Of a DNA stretch of 64,000 nt, positions 1 to 11,833 are shown piece after piece. A model generated the notes under the pieces. The model was given only the letters and a program-made list of their open reading frames with translations. It was not told the DNA's origin and did no database searches. The stretch covers positions 1 to 64,000 of the forward strand of contig JAOTOM010002717.1 in the NCBI GenBank assembly GCA_034440615.1, in the 5' to 3' direction. Made by a program: the position numbers and the translations under genes. The stretch's first letter is position 1. Each line of letters opens with the position of its first letter. Source of the stretch: Ashinkailepas kermadecensis (lineage: Eukaryota; Arthropoda; Thecostraca; Neolepadidae).

Positions 1-195
1 ACAAGGCGGCACCACCTCTGCACCCATTAGCACTAAACAATACACCCTATGAAGCGATATGTTGAGATTTTCACCACGCGAAACCATACATTTTCAGAGC
101 GCTCTGCGCCGGAAGCTTTCAGCACGTTATTTTTATTTTATTTTTTTTTTGGGGGATTCGCCCCGTCCCTTGGGAAAATCTTGACTGCGCCACTG
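1..195. mobile_element. Right end of a hAT-like non-autonomous element (truncated by window start)
   Basis: The segment ends in TTGACTGCGCCACTG, whose reverse complement CAGTGGCGCAGTCAA is a typical hAT-style terminus. Its interior (TTTTCACCAYGCRAAACC, then GAAAATCTTG near the end) matches the 201-bp element at 13888-14088, which has both ends. Only the right side is in the window, so no target duplication can be checked. No coding capacity is seen. Confidence 0.5.
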
Positions 196-3100
196 TGAGC
201 AGTTGTTATTTTTCTCGTCATATGGGATTCGAGGGTTAGGTCTTTGGATAGAGGGTTTTGTAACAATAACTCAGCTAGGCAAGACTCTAAAATGTTTCTC
301 GAGAGCCTAAGCTAAGGATATTGATAATCCAGGAGCATATCCAGGGAGGTTAAGGGGATCATGTCTCCCCCACCAATTTTGAATGAAGATTTGCACTAGA
401 ATTAAATTTTCTCGAAATCTAAGAACATTTTATGAGATATATTGTCTTAAGCAGACCCGAAGCATGTTCATGTCTAATGAGGTTTCTTCCAAATCGGATA
501 TTTGTAATTGCTCCCCATGCAAGACTTCTAGATCGGCGGCCTCTGTGGGTGTTAAGCTAGAAGGGAGTAGAGTATTAGCATTAGGCTAGGGGATTCGGAT
601 TGTAGAGTAGTGGTATGTGTGTTATAACAGTATCAGTCATTGCAGAAGTTAACGATGTAAGCAGTGGTAGGTCGGAGAAAACTGCAGAAGCACGCAAGAC
701 CCTGAGTGGCAGCATAGTTGACACTGGGACTAGATGTATGGTGACATGATTCCTTCAATCCTCCAATCCTCCAATGGTGGGAGCGAGTACCGAGTGGTAC
801 TCAAGGGCCTGGGGGTTAATGATGGGATAACTGGGCTTTGTCTGAAAGGGGTTGACGTTCGTATACTTGCGGGGATGACTCTTGTGGCAAAGTAGACAGT
901 ACATTTTGATTTTGGTTGGATAGTATATTGATAGTAGATGCTCGCCTTAAATGGGCTTCATTTGATCTGAAAATGAGTAGAGCTGCTAAACAGGGATACG
1001 GAGATAATTTTGTTCAGGGGCACCCAATCAAAACGCATCATGAAACAGAGGCTGCTTTTAGCGCGGAACATTCTGTTTTTGGCCTAGTGAAAATCTCAAA
1101 ATCGCTTCCAACTATTGTATTTGTTTGCTCTAAGGACGGGGTGGGGCCGGGCCCGCGCTTGGCTGTGCCTTTGCTGCTAAATAGTAGGTGTGAGGAGCTC
1201 CTACGAAGCTTTCCTTGGTCAGGAGACTAGGCAGGTTGTGGGGGTGGGGTGGAAAAAGCGTAAGGCTAGCAAAGAAAAACATATATTGTCAGTCATGCTT
1301 TTACACAAATCTCAGAAGTGTTAGGAACAAGATTATGAAAATCAAATACGTGGCATCTGACGAGCCTTTCCGGTTCTAATGGAGACCAGTCGGAGGGCAG
1401 GGCGATACCAACCACTCCCCCTGACATGCTTTCAGTTCCTATCATTTTGTTATTCCCATGCAGTAGCGTATTTGAAATCAGCCGAGAAGGCGGGGTTGCC
1501 AACCCGAATTTTCGAAATGAAGACTGTTGAATGGGGTAATATAGCATACAAAGATGATGCTAAAGAATAAAAATTGCAACATGTCCTAACCTAACCTAGC
1601 CTGGCATCCCATATCAGGATTTTTTAAATGGAAAATACAAACATTCTTTCGTTCTTAAAAGCATCGATTTAAAAACCCAACGTAATTGAACAATTTTTGT
1701 AAAATTTCAAACCCAATTTATAATATTTCCTAAATAAAAAATGATAACCTTACTTAGCCTAACCAATCCTGGCTCTTTTGTTTGCTTCATGGAGGTAAAA
1801 TGTATGGAAACTTACCTCGTGAATACCCTAAAGCGCAATAATACCGATTGCCTTCCCAATGTTACAATGCTATACCCCTGAAGGGAACTTCTCCTGCATA
1901 CTTCAAGGGCATTTTGAAGTTGGCAGCAAAAACAGAATGCAAAAGTATGTAGGTACTTAACGAGGGGGATTATACTTTGCATTCACTAATTCTGCCCTAG
2001 AGAGGTTATCTGGGCGACATCTGCACTGCAGTTGTGGAACTATCCACATTTTCAGGCATCTATGCGAGGCAAACTTGACCCCGTACACCAGGCCCCCCAA
2101 CAGTTGCCCCGTGCGCCATGCATGCCACTGCTGAATGCACAATATGCATGTCCTTGCCGTGACTGTTTCGGTGCGTAGTCTTTTCTGGAAGAAGAACAAC
2201 TCACTTTCTGCCGCTCAGAATTCATGCTTGCGCTGCGCTCAGCCCACTTCCGGTGTAGGTTATGGCCACTGTCAGTGACACTAATACCTATGAGTCACCC
2301 GACGTGCTCTTGATTCGACAGATACCTAACCAATCAACTAATCATATTAGTTGCTTTGTTGGCTGAGACGGCAGCCCAGCATCCCCTTCAGTTTCCCACT
2401 AGCAGCCCACTCGTCGCCCCACCGCTCGGGGTCATGGGTCAGGGCTCTGCAGACGACACCTAACACCTCAGAACTATCAGTACAACTCTGTTGGGCCCAC
2501 GTCGGCCTGATGCGACACTCCTGGCCGACCCCAGATAGTACGTCTTACCAAATTATGAACTACGGGTCTCATATGTCAGCGTTTCGCAGCACAGGGAGTC
2601 ACTGGACTCAAAGACCCCATATTAACACGCGCACTGGAGGGAGGAGGCGAAATCCGCCCACCCCTCCGGTTTTTTGCAAATAACTGCAGATTTTACCGGT
2701 CGATATGCGCGATTTTCTGCGTACCTGCTTAGAAATGAACAATGAGTCGCTTAAAGCAAGAAAAATGGAAATCGGCCGATTTTTTTTCAAGTTAGGGACC
2801 GTTAAAGTAAAACAATTATAGCGCCAGACCACAAAAATCAGCGCTGATGCGCTTCCCGTATACTCGCAAAGGGGAAGTGTTCTTGGCAACACTAGCGAGT
2901 TGTTTGATGTATATTTGTATGCTATATAGCTTCAAAGTCATGTTAGGTGACCGAGGTCAAGTCAGGTCAAGTTCATGACAGGTTAATGGAACCAAACTTG
3001 ATCAACTGGAATGTTGTCATAAATGCATTACTGTTTGTAATTTGTACTGTTTGTCATTGCGTTTCCATATTTTATTCATGTACTTTTCCATACTTTATTC

Positions 3101-3990
3101 ATGCACTTCACTCCTTTCTTCACGAAGCCGATTGCTCCGAGCTGCCCGACGGAGCAGTCGGGCGGGCGGCCCGGTTCCGGTAACTGGAACAGGTAACTGA
3201 CCTGACAAAGTGGTACTACATAGGTGACCTGAGGTCAAATGTTGGGTCTAGCATCTGCATTGCATCATTAGTAATGTCCAAAACATCACGGATGCCCATT
3301 TTGAGGCATTTAAACACAAACACAGCGATCCATAACGATGACAAGCCAAGCCACACAAAACCAGCAAATTTTGCCAATTTGACCTCATTTGACCTTGAAG
3401 ATATTGACCTAAGGTCATGAAATTTGCACACAATAGAGTTCACTACCGTACCCAATCCACCATGTGAATTTCGTTCCTCCAGCTTTCCTAGGAGCCGAGA
3501 TCTTAGGGGGGGGCGGGGCGGAATCCACCGCCCCCCCCCCTCCGGTGCGCATAATTTTCAGAGGCCCTCCAGGGCGCGTGTTAAATGATTTAAAAAAAAA
3601 ACATAATTCATGATATGATAATCCCATAAAACATAATTTTGCAATAGTTTCACAGCGAAGGAAACAATTTCGTCAGTTAATCATATACACCTGGTTTCAA
3701 ATATTCCAGCGATAACATAGATATATCAATTACCAATCACACTTGGTCAATGCAAAATACATGGGAGGAGAGAGCAGCGCTCGGACCCGCTGAAAATCTT
3801 TGAAAAATAATGCAATCATGGGGGTGCACCTTCAGTTCATGGAAGGCATTTCAGGCCTTGGGATCGTAATGTAGATCTACGGCGCACACCTTCGGACCTT
3901 TTTTGGCTTATTGGGTGGTTAACGACGCACTTTATGCACAATCACGGCTAATAGCGTCACCCACACTATTTCGCCGGTGGGCCGCGGGAT
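196..3990. other. No recognisable gene; old interspersed repeat sequence
   Basis: I find no conserved domain or credible exon. The open frames are short and have no recognisable motif; the longest are about 110 codons. Around 1580-1870 there are CCTAA-rich tracts and a piece of a dispersed repeat (GTTTGCTT..GGTAAAA..AATAATACC) that recurs near 59400 and 61800. Two GC-run patches at about 2630-2670 and 3505-3545 look like termini of old non-autonomous transposons. Confidence 0.5.
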
Positions 3991-3994
3991 TAGG

Positions 3995-4078
3995 AAATGT
4001 CCCGAGCGGTGCTAGTGTTGAACTCAGAATCTTTGCATCCAGAACTCAACATCCTAACTACTCGGCCATCATCGCGCC
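3995..4078 (-). repeat. tRNA-like SINE relic
   Basis: On the minus strand the segment carries an A-box-like TGGCCGAGTAGTTAGGATG and, about 35 bases later, a B-box-like GAGTTCAACAC, the spacing of an internal Pol III promoter. The acceptor ends pair only partly, so it is a degenerate tRNA-derived sequence and not a working tRNA. The GTGGCCGAGTGG type of A box is usual for Leu or Ser tRNAs. Confidence 0.4.
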
Positions 4079-4586
4079 TTTCAGACCTTCGGTACGGATT
4101 TTTGTTTTCAGGTCGGGGACATCCTCCATCCATCTGGGACACCCAGCCAAGCTTTGGGCACACCACTTGTAGGACAGCACTTGTGCCTTCGGCGCCCTGT
4201 GAGCCAGTAAACCGGCCTTTTGCGCCTAAGGGATGGAGGGGCACGACCCAAAGACATACGCCAATGTTTGTATGTATAGTAAACCTGGAATGATTATGGG
4301 AGTGAGCTACAAGGTAGAGTGAGCTACAATTTGATATGTCCACAGGTGCACCGGGTCAGATATTCGTCGCTTCATGATGAAGGTTCCGGTGCACATTTTT
4401 CAAATGCATGCCTCCAAGGCATACGTGTTATTTTTCGGACTCGGGAAAGCACTGAATAGCAGGCTATGGTGTCCATGTGTTGCCACGTTTGCAATATTGG
4501 GGATAAGGACAACAATGTATTCCCTGAGGGGCACTACCTCCCATGACCACCACATGAGCTAGACGATGTCAAAGTCGTCAGCGTTT

Positions 4587-4680
4587 CTCATTTTAGTCTT
4601 CTCATCTAAAATGAGACTTCTTATCGAAGTCTCATTTTAGGGTAGCTGGTTTGACAGCTCTCTGAGAGCTGTCAAACCAG
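4587..4680. repeat. Cluster of short-loop hairpins
   Basis: TCTCATTTTAG occurs twice with its reverse complement between them. It is followed by a perfect palindrome at 4646-4680 with 17-bp arms and a one-base loop. Nothing here is coding. It could be a foldback remnant or a template-switch scar. Confidence 0.7.
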
Positions 4681-4689
4681 GGCTTCGAA

Positions 4690-5640
4690 AACGCTTACTC
4701 GTTTTGCACATCTATGTGCAGATATTTATCCAAGGAAAACGCAACCATAATTTGGGTGACCATGGGCCAGGTCACGAGATTAGGTGAGAATAAAAACTGG
4801 TTTTTGCTTCCCTGTTTATAATTCCAGCCCAACAATCATAGCGGAATAGCCAGAATATGTTGCAGAGCCCGTTGTCTTCCAAAAATGTGCAGTTTCACGT
4901 CGCTGTCAGGTCTGGTCACTGGGGTATGCTCCAAAATAGTGAAGGTGGGAAAAGTGAACTAACAAAGTAATGTGTCATATATTTCGTCACTGCCAGGTGG
5001 TAGCTAGAACATATAGTTTAGTGCTGCGTAGCCTCTGGCTGGGGATCTGTCTTGCTCTAGGATAGTGCTTAACGACAATCCAACTGTTGCAGGTGACTGC
5101 GGCTCTCAACGGCGGCACCGGTCTGCGATTTGTGGCGGGGAGGGCGGGGGGGGTACAGGCGGTCTTCGAGTACAGTCGACTTGTCCTAGCCGTGTGGGAC
5201 GAATGAGCACGCATCTGTCCACCGAGCTGGGCCCGAGACCGAGCACCGACCGTGCCACCTGTGGGGCACGTTCCTGAGCAACATGTTGTAAGACACGTGC
5301 CGGCGCGGCCAGTCTGGCCGACACGTGCTGCAGTTTATTTAATCAAGAACTGTAAGTGCCTGGTACGTTTTGGATGTGTCTTGTTGTAATACATGAAATA
5401 TTGCTCAAAGCCGTCTGACAACCGTACTTGTGCCCCACAAGTATATTACTGAATTTCCGAAAAGTTTACCTTCGGCGTAACCTTGTGGAGCGCCTAATTG
5501 CCTTTTAACCGGAAAATACCCTTTTCCTCATAACCTCATCTAATGCGTTGACTTTATGGGCGGACGTTCCCTCCCAATTCCCTCGACTCCACACATACCA
5601 AACGTTAAATACAATGTGTACACCGGGGAAGGATATGCTG
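4690..5640. other. No gene seen
   Basis: Open frames at 5065-5324 on both strands come from a GC-rich patch and show no motif or splice context that I can support. Confidence 0.4.
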
Positions 5641-5739
5641 GTGAATGTACCCTCCTACGCATTGCTATTCACCTGGCCTTCCTTCATCCAGTGAGAATGC
5701 TATGCCCTGCCCTTTACTCCAACCATGCTCATGGTCCGA

Positions 5740-6142
5740 CACCAACTTTTCAGTTCAGTTCGGAAGCGACGAAATTTCAATTTATTTCGGTGTCGAGGCC
5801 CCAGGTGTTACCATCAGTCCTCATCTGAAATGGGACAAGCACATCCCCACAATCGTTCAACGATGTTGCATGCTATTTGTCGGCCTGGCTAGAATGTGCC
5901 ACATGGTGCCAAAGGCACAAAGCGCATGCTCATCGAAGCGACAATCTTTCGGCATGCTCGATACTACATCGGTGTCTGGGAAGCTGCACTGCGGCGTAGA
6001 AAAACCAAAGGCCATCAATGTTAGTGCTCGTATCATGAGTGGCTTAGGCCGACGTGAACATGTGACATCGGTGTTGCGAGAGTTGGGATGGAGACGAGTT
6101 GATAGCGTACTCAAAAGACATGCCCTTGCGTTGATGCGCTAG
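5740..6142 (+). pseudogene. Degenerate LINE reverse transcriptase, C-terminal part
   Basis: The frame running to the stop at 6142 reads as the thumb/C-terminal region of a non-LTR reverse transcriptase. GVTISPHLKWDKHIPTIV corresponds to the usual 'LGVTIDSSLKWNxHI' block. About 60 residues later REHVTSVLRELGWRRVDS matches the 'DHVTPVLRELHWLPV' block typical of CR1/L2/Jockey-type ORF2. No catalytic box is present, because the preceding sequence is lost. It is 5'-truncated and probably old. The clade cannot be fixed from this piece. Confidence 0.6.
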
Positions 6143-6165
6143 CTCCTGACAACACCAAATGCCAA

Positions 6166-6470
6166 GTCATAAAGAGCCACCACAGGGGTCCATCTGGGTT
6201 CAGCCTGTCTGGAAAAGGTACTAAAAATGTACATACTCTCACCCTAATCAATCCCTTATCTCAAGTTCCTAGGAAGCTATATATCACAGCCTATCTAGCA
6301 CCAATTCACTTGCTTTTGCATAACACACTCCCCTTGTGCTACCATAGACAATCTCATCAGTATCACATCCCGAAGGAAGGTGCTGAATCCACTGCTAGGT
6401 ACACCCTATATATGGTTATAAAACGCCCAGACTCAATAAGAGACCCAATGGCCCATTCAGTTCAGTCTGC
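6166..6470 (-). mobile_element. CR1-like LINE 3'-UTR fragment, minus strand
   Basis: Read on the minus strand, this matches the 3' UTR of the CR1-like copy at 17393-18428: the AGGGTGTACCTAGCAG block, the CACCTTCCTTCGGGATGTGA block and the terminal GGCTCTTTATGAC. It lies head-to-head with the plus-strand fragment that starts at about 6487. No coding sequence. Confidence 0.8.
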
Positions 6471-6486
6471 AAATGGAAGATAATTT

Positions 6487-7378
6487 AAACCTGAAATGAG
6501 CAGGTCTTGCTACAGAAAGACCTAGACGAGCCTGTGAAGTGGTCAGAAAAATGGCAAATGAAATTTAATTTTGATAAGTGCAAAATCATGCATGTAGGTA
6601 GGCAGCATATCAAGGCTCCATACTTGATGGGTGGCCAAGTATTATCTGTGCCTCAGCAGGAGAAGGACTTAGGTGTTATTTTGAACACAAAATTGGGGGC
6701 ATCAGAACAGACCAAAGAAGCCAGGAAGAAGGCACTAAGAATGCTTGGGGCAATAAATAGGAATGTATCATACAAAAGTGAGGAAGTCATCAGGAAGCTT
6801 TACTGTGCATATGTCAGGCCACATCTGGAATATTGCGTCCAAGCTTGGTCCCCTAGTTAAGAAAAAGATTGTTCGCGGTTAGAGAGAGTATAAAAGAGGG
6901 CAACAAAAATGGTGAATGGTATAGGCAACCTGGTATATGAGGAAAGATTGAAGAAACTGAATATGTTTTCACTTAGATATACAAGGCTGAGAGGAGATCT
7001 AATCGAGGTCTTTAAATTTGTTAATGGTCAGGAACAGGGTTATCTCAGGGAACTGTTTGAATTTAACAGAAATGATGCAATTCGAGGTCATAGATTCAAA
7101 ATTAAAGTTAATCACAGCAGGACAAGGCTAAGACAGTCCTTCTTCACCAACAGGGTAGTAGAACACTGGAACCAGCTGCCAGAAACCATTGTCAGTAGCA
7201 ACACACTGAACATCTTTAAGAACAGCATAGACAATCATTATAAGAATAGGGGGGTTGTTTTTCTGTATTCCAGGGAGAGTTGATCAACACATTTGGTGGA
7301 CAACTGGTTCAGTGTACAGAGTGCAACCAAGAAGGGCCCTTGTGGCTCATATTTGCACTGGTCTTTTATGTCTTTATC
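6487..7378 (+). mobile_element. CR1-like LINE fragment, 5'-truncated (RT C-terminus plus 3' UTR)
   Basis: It holds the end of ORF2 (6507-7283) and a short 3' UTR ending in GGGCCCTTGTGGCT and a CTTTATGTCTTTA-like tail, as in the copies at 17393-18428 and near 53830-53880. Nucleotide identity with 17397-17880 is high, so both are members of one recently active family. Confidence 0.8.
6507..7283 (+). pseudogene. CR1-like ORF2, RT thumb and C-terminal domain
   Basis: A single reading frame with two in-frame TAA stops near 6858 and 6894. WQMKFNFDKCKIMHVGR, EKDLGVILNTKLGAS and YVRPHLEYCVQAWSPS are the standard post-catalytic blocks of CR1/L2-type reverse transcriptases. They are followed by the conserved tail RLRGDLIEVFKFVNGQ and FFTNRVVEHWNQLPETIV. 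The catalytic palm (YADD) is missing because the copy is 5'-truncated. The frame is otherwise intact, so decay is recent. A near-identical tail is encoded at 17559-17927. Confidence 0.85.
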
Positions 7379-7619
7379 TCTAAACCTAGTAAAAAGACCC
7401 TCCACAACCATCCCACATCCCGAAGAACCAGTCTTCTAACATCCCACAAACCCATCAATGCCCATCCACCCCAACTTTCCAGCCCTATTCCCCCGATCTC
7501 CCTCAACACATGTGGATTGCATGCCCTATCAATAATCCTCAAACTACATCCATGCCCGCTTAAAGGGGTCTGTGCCATGCACACCTACTTAACATGCATC
7601 TCTTCCCATCCATCACAAA

Positions 7620-7886
7620 TTAGAACTGAAAAACAAGATTTTCCTGTCTAAAAAATTTATCCACCCTACTTTTAAATACATTCGATGAGGAACTGCCTAC
7701 AACATCAGCAGGCAGCCCATTCCACTGATCAACAACCCTTTGACTGAAGACCTGTTGTCGCTTAACTGTCCGACACCCTAACTTGTCTAACCTGAATTGA
7801 TGACCCCTATGTGATACTCTAAGCTGAAGAGCGTCATTTAAATTGACCTGATCTAGTCCCTTAGCAATTTTGTACATTTCAATCAT
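7620..7886 (-). pseudogene. CR1-like ORF2 C-terminal tail
   Basis: MIEMYKIAKGLDQVNLNDA, HRGHQFRLDKLGCRT and FSQRVVDQWNGLPADVV are the conserved C-terminal blocks that follow the reverse transcriptase in CR1/L2-type ORF2. The frame ends at a stop near 7620. A degenerate homologue lies at 11098-11325. Confidence 0.8.
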
Positions 7887-8399
7887 GTCCCCCCCGTAGT
7901 CTCCTATACTTGAGTGAGTACATATCTAATGTCACAAGCCTTTCTCTATATTATAATTACCTATGCTATTGATGAGTCTAGTTGCTTTGCGCTGCACTCT
8001 CTCTAACTTGTCTGTCTTTTTCTAGGTAGGGGCTCGAAGCTTGTACAGAATATTCTAAGTGGGGTTGCACATATGTTAAGTACAGTTTTTCATGACTTCC
8101 TTGCTTTTATACATTACTTGCATTGCATTACTTGCTGAGCATTCCTGAGCTAATTTGATTTCAGCCAGTCTTGTGGATGCCCTAACACACCTAACTTTAT
8201 TTCTAGCTATTTTATATGATTTGAGGTTTACCTCAGAGTTAGCATATTTTAGTTTTTTGAATGCCTGTTTCTTTGACTCCAATAAATGCTTCACTTCCTC
8301 GGTCAGCCATGAAGGGTGCTTAACCCTGGTTAATCTAATTTGCCTATTTGGAATGAACCTATCCTGATCTTGAAATAGTTTATATTTTATCTCCACATT

Positions 8400-9150
8400 T
8401 CATAAGCATCTAAGCCTTTCAATAAGTCCTCCCAATTAATTTCATTCAGGAAGATCCTGAACCTCTTGTGATTCCCTTTAGCAAAATTTTTTATTAATGT
8501 CTTATTGGTTCCTACAATTCCAACATTCAATGAGAAACGTATAATGTTGTGATCACTATTACGCAAGGTCTCTCCTATGTTCACGTTTTGTACAAAATTT
8601 TCCTCATTAGTAAGCACAAGATCTAATATTTCATTTTATCTTGTAGGTTCATGTATCATTTGAAAGAAGAAATTGTCCTCAAAACAATCCATGAAACTTC
8701 TTCCTGATATGTTTAGACCTATAGTTTTGCTTCCCAATCCTATTATGTTAAAATCCCCCAACAAAACAACTCTCTCCTGTGCTCTCCTACTTATTTCTTC
8801 CTGCATCAACCTGTCCATGTTTTCATCCTGGTCTGGAGGTCTATAGAATGCCCCAATCCTAAATTTTGTTCCACTCTTCAGAATTATATCTAACCCCAAC
8901 GATTATATTCCTTCATTATGTACACTATCATCTATGGAATGACATTTCATTACTTGTCTGACATACAAGAGTATACCTCTTCCTATCCTTGCCTTCATTT
9001 GATAAGCATGCATGTTGTAGCTTGTCAATTCAAATTCTTGCAAGTTGTCTCCAAAAATGCTTTCATAACCCTGCCTCTGTTATGCATACCAAATCTAGCT
9101 TTTCAGACAACATATATGCATGTAGTTCCCCAATTTTATTCCGAACACTT
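8400..9150 (-). pseudogene. CR1-like ORF2 endonuclease domain (APE type)
   Basis: The minus strand encodes YVNARSVRNKIGEL and DLVCITEA (the N and E blocks), a frameshift, then RGILLYVRQ, FRIGAFYRPPDQ, VVLLGDFNI and SDHNIIRFSLN. These are the ordered signature blocks of the APE-like endonuclease that nicks target DNA for reverse transcription. The catalytic GDFN and SDH motifs are intact. An in-frame TAA stop sits near 8898, and there are frameshifts near 9085 and 8630. The linker following (PSWLTEEVKHLLESKKQAF) joins to the missing RT. Confidence 0.85.
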
Positions 9151-9239
9151 CTGGCATTAACGTAAAACATGATAAACTATTCCTTCCCTTTCTTGCAAGA
9201 CTTCTCTCTTTATCAGCTACATCCCCCCATGACCTGCCT

Positions 9240-9529
9240 AGTCTCCCTGTTTCCTATTGAGAGCTTCCTCATACCTATTGCTGAGCAATTCAACTCCTCT
9301 CTTGCTCAAATGTAACCCATCCAATGCAAACATTTCAGTCCTCCCCCAAAAGTCCCCCCAACAAATCCAAGAACCCCACCCCAAGTTCCTTGCAAATATT
9401 GGCCACCCTGATATTCAGCCCAATGGCCCTCGAGTACCACTCTATGCTTGTGTTTACCATAGGGAGGATGGATGTTACCATCTTGCGTGGAAAGATCGTA
9501 GAACTCCGCGGTGTCCGCCAGCCATACAC
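9240..9529 (-). pseudogene. CR1-like ORF1 tail, SGNH/GDSL-esterase-like
   Basis: On the minus strand the blocks VTSILPMVNTSIEWYSRAIG, then KELGVGFLDL, then after a frame change DGLHLSKRGVELLSNRYEEA, follow the C-terminal half of the SGNH hydrolase domain found in ORF1 of many CR1/L2-type LINEs. D-x-x-H in 'DGLHLS' supplies the Asp and His of the catalytic triad. The N-terminal Ser block is not recognisable. At least one frameshift lies near 9330. The role in retrotransposition (membrane or lipid association) is known only by family inference. Confidence 0.6.
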
Positions 9530-9659
9530 AGTCGACCAGAGAACTGCCGCCGGCTGAAGCTACCTCGTGTTCTGAAAGTTATCGCTCCGAAGCTTTCTAT
9601 TTCGGGTCACAAACAGCTGAAATCCTGTCCCATCAGATGTTAGGCACCCATCAGATCAT

Positions 9660-10450
9660 AGCAAACTAATGGTTGATGTGACCGCAGGGGGCATCACGCA
9701 TGTTCGATGCATAGTAGGTACCGCAGTGCCGGGTCGAAGAACAAAGTGCCTGTTTTGTGCACAGTATGTCGGTTCATGCGTGGTCGTACGAAAGCCAGCT
9801 TTGTATAATTGACGTGGATGCCATGAATCCATTTCATCCAGGCTCTGAATATACTCTTTCATCTCATCTCAGCTTTTCCTACATTGAACCCGATACTTCA
9901 CTTCCGTAAACACGAATGAGTAATGGAGCAACTAGCCTGAAACATGGCTGACATATTTATTAACTATGCACATCAAGGCGTATCTCTGTCCTAGTTGACT
10001 TATATACTACCGAGACAACTGCGACACCAAAACGAGCTTCGCTGTGGCCTTTAACTTGTTTGTCGTGTTATGGGTGGAGTGTTACCGGCGAATAGGTCCC
10101 TGTCAGGACATCAGGTCAGTAATCGCGACCTTAAATGAAATGTCGAGATAGGAGGCTACTCGGCTCAAGACGAGTAGCTCTCGTATCCTCGAGAGCACTT
10201 ACCCTGGGCCGGTAAGTGCTAACATAGAACCAAATGAGAAAGCACCCTTGAATGTTTTCAGGGCCTCTTGCAAGCAATAGCCGTGCATCCCTGAAGTACA
10301 TGCAATATTCCACCAATGAACGCGGTAGCATCCTTCACATTATGACAAAATACAAGGATCCCCAAAGCAATGGCCTTGAACAAAAGTATATGGGATCTTT
10401 GCGGAGATAGTTATGAACATTAGCTATGGCTTACATTATATGTTCCTGAT
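9660..10450. other. No gene seen; three adjacent hairpins at 10155-10220
   Basis: Short frames only. Between 10155 and 10220 three inverted repeats follow one another: GCTACTCG/CGAGTAGC, CTCTCG/CGAGAG and AGCACTTACC/GGTAAGTGCT with a 7-base loop. Confidence 0.5.
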
Positions 10451-10454
10451 TTCT

Positions 10455-10640
10455 AGTGATTTTCAGTGTGAAGCCGTCTCATGAAGACCACACTTCAAAT
10501 GTGCTTCGTATTCCCGAGCAGGGGCCTCCTTAAAGGTCAGGGGAGCGACACCCTTCCCACCCTCCTCACGGCAAGGGGAAACGTCCCCCGCCTCTCCCCC
10601 GCGGTGACTGAGTCAGGAAGCGCATTGGACTGCCTCTAGG
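10455..10640 (+). repeat. Dispersed repeat, copy 1
   Basis: It shares an ordered set of blocks with 14507-14700: TCAGTGTGAAGCC, CACTTCAA, TGTGC or TGTGCGTT, TCAGG followed by G runs, and a C/G-rich patch ending near GCGGTGAC or GTGGCGAC. The copies are diverged. The class is unknown. Confidence 0.5.
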
Positions 10641-11090
10641 TTTTCAGCTTTGGCCCGCAATCAGAAATATGTGAAAACACGGCCCTTCCACGCCGTGGGC
10701 ACGTAGCGATGATGGGCCCGTATGTCGAAAGCTCATGGGCCACCTCCGCAAAGGTGTGTGGGACGATATACATTGTGTTTCACTCACTCAGAGAAGTGGG
10801 TTGAACGGGTGTCCAACTTCCTCCCCTCCCCTATAGCAGAACCCTCGACTGCAACTAACCTCCTTCACTGCAAGAGATTCTGTGTTGGTAGCGGATCAAA
10901 ATGTACGGATAAATGTGAAACATTTGTGAGAAAAGATAGCAATCTCCACACAACATCCGCTTTTATCATTTGCCTTATAAATGCTCGCTAACTATACACA
11001 AGTTATGAGCTCATTCAGTGGCATAACCAGGACTTCCCCTGAAGGAGTGGAACACATCTGATCAGAGGGCCACCGAACCAATGGAATCCC
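10640..11090. other. No gene seen
   Basis: A frame at 10722-10991 has no recognisable motif and no splice context. Confidence 0.4.
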
Positions 11091-11097
11091 ACATGCT

Positions 11098-11570
11098 ATG
11101 CAGCAAGACTTGACAATTTGTTCAGGTGCGAATATAGAGATATGGAGAAAGGCTTACGGCATTAGATATGTACTCACTGAAGTACATGAGATTTTCAGGT
11201 TTTTCCGTCAAAGGATGGTTGATCATTGGAATAGGCTGATTGCTGATGTTGTTGGGAGTCCCTCATTGAATGTACCTAAAATATTGTGGAGAAATACGTT
11301 AGATTGGAAAATCTTGTTTTTGTAATTATAATTAGTGGTAGATGGGATGACATTCGCGCTATTAGGTGTGCATGGCACCTTTAAGCAGCCATGCATGGAG
11401 CTGAAAACTTTTGATGGAGGACTTGATCCACGCGTGTGTTATGCGGGACTGAGTGAACAGGGCTATATAAGTATTGGTAGGTGTATAGGATGTTGATGGA
11501 TAGTTTCTTTGGAATTTAAAATGTGGTATTGGTTGGGGCACTGATAATATTTTGTCCACCCTTGTAGTAT
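11098..11570 (+). mobile_element. Old CR1-like LINE relic (ORF2 tail plus 3' UTR)
   Basis: The frame 11098-11325 keeps FRQRMVDHWNRLIADVVGSP, the counterpart of FSQRVVDQWNGLPADVVGSS in the minus-strand element at 7620-7886. The following sequence (AGGTGTGCATGGCAC...TTTAAGC) matches that element's 3' UTR. Many substitutions show that it is old. Confidence 0.65.
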
Positions 11571-11787
11571 TTTCCCTTTACTGGCTTAACCCGGTTGGAT
11601 CACTGGGGTTCTTATTAGGTCTGTTATTATCTATGAGGTCTATTATCTGGGCCTCCTAGCCATCAACAGGAGCTCCTGTTGACAACCTGTGACCTTCAGT
11701 GCTATTAATGGACGTCCTTTTCGTCTGATGGGGCCTCCTGCAGATCGTATGGTGTAGCCTATCGACGAACGGTGCCTGATATATAGG

Positions 11788-11833
11788 AACCAGACACATA
11801 GGAACCCCTGATGGGGTTCCTATGTGTCTGGTT
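11788..11833. repeat. Perfect palindrome, 21-bp arms, 4-base loop
   Basis: AACCAGACACATAGGAACCCC is followed by TGAT and then its exact reverse complement. It lies inside the degenerate array, whose other units are not inverted. Confidence 0.9.

Larger units (their letters stand above)
7390..9560 (-). mobile_element. CR1-like LINE, minus strand, internally deleted
   Basis: Reading down the minus strand: an SGNH-esterase-like ORF1 tail (about 9529-9240), the APE-type endonuclease (about 9150-8400), a linker (8396-8076), the ORF2 C-terminus (7886-7620), then a 3' UTR to about 7390. The whole reverse-transcriptase palm between 8076 and 7886 is missing. Its 3' UTR resembles that of the relic at 11098-11570, so this is a different subfamily from the 6.5-kb and 17.4-kb copies. 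Confidence 0.8.

Noticed and set aside
916..1230. 104-codon open frame
   Set aside because: No homology I can recognise, AT-rich composition, no splice signals; probably chance.
6166..7290. Twin-priming inversion of a single CR1-like insertion
   Set aside because: The plus-strand half has its own 3' UTR end (GGGCCCTTGTGGCT, CTTTATGTCTTTA), so two insertions explain it at least as well. No bracketing duplication was found.
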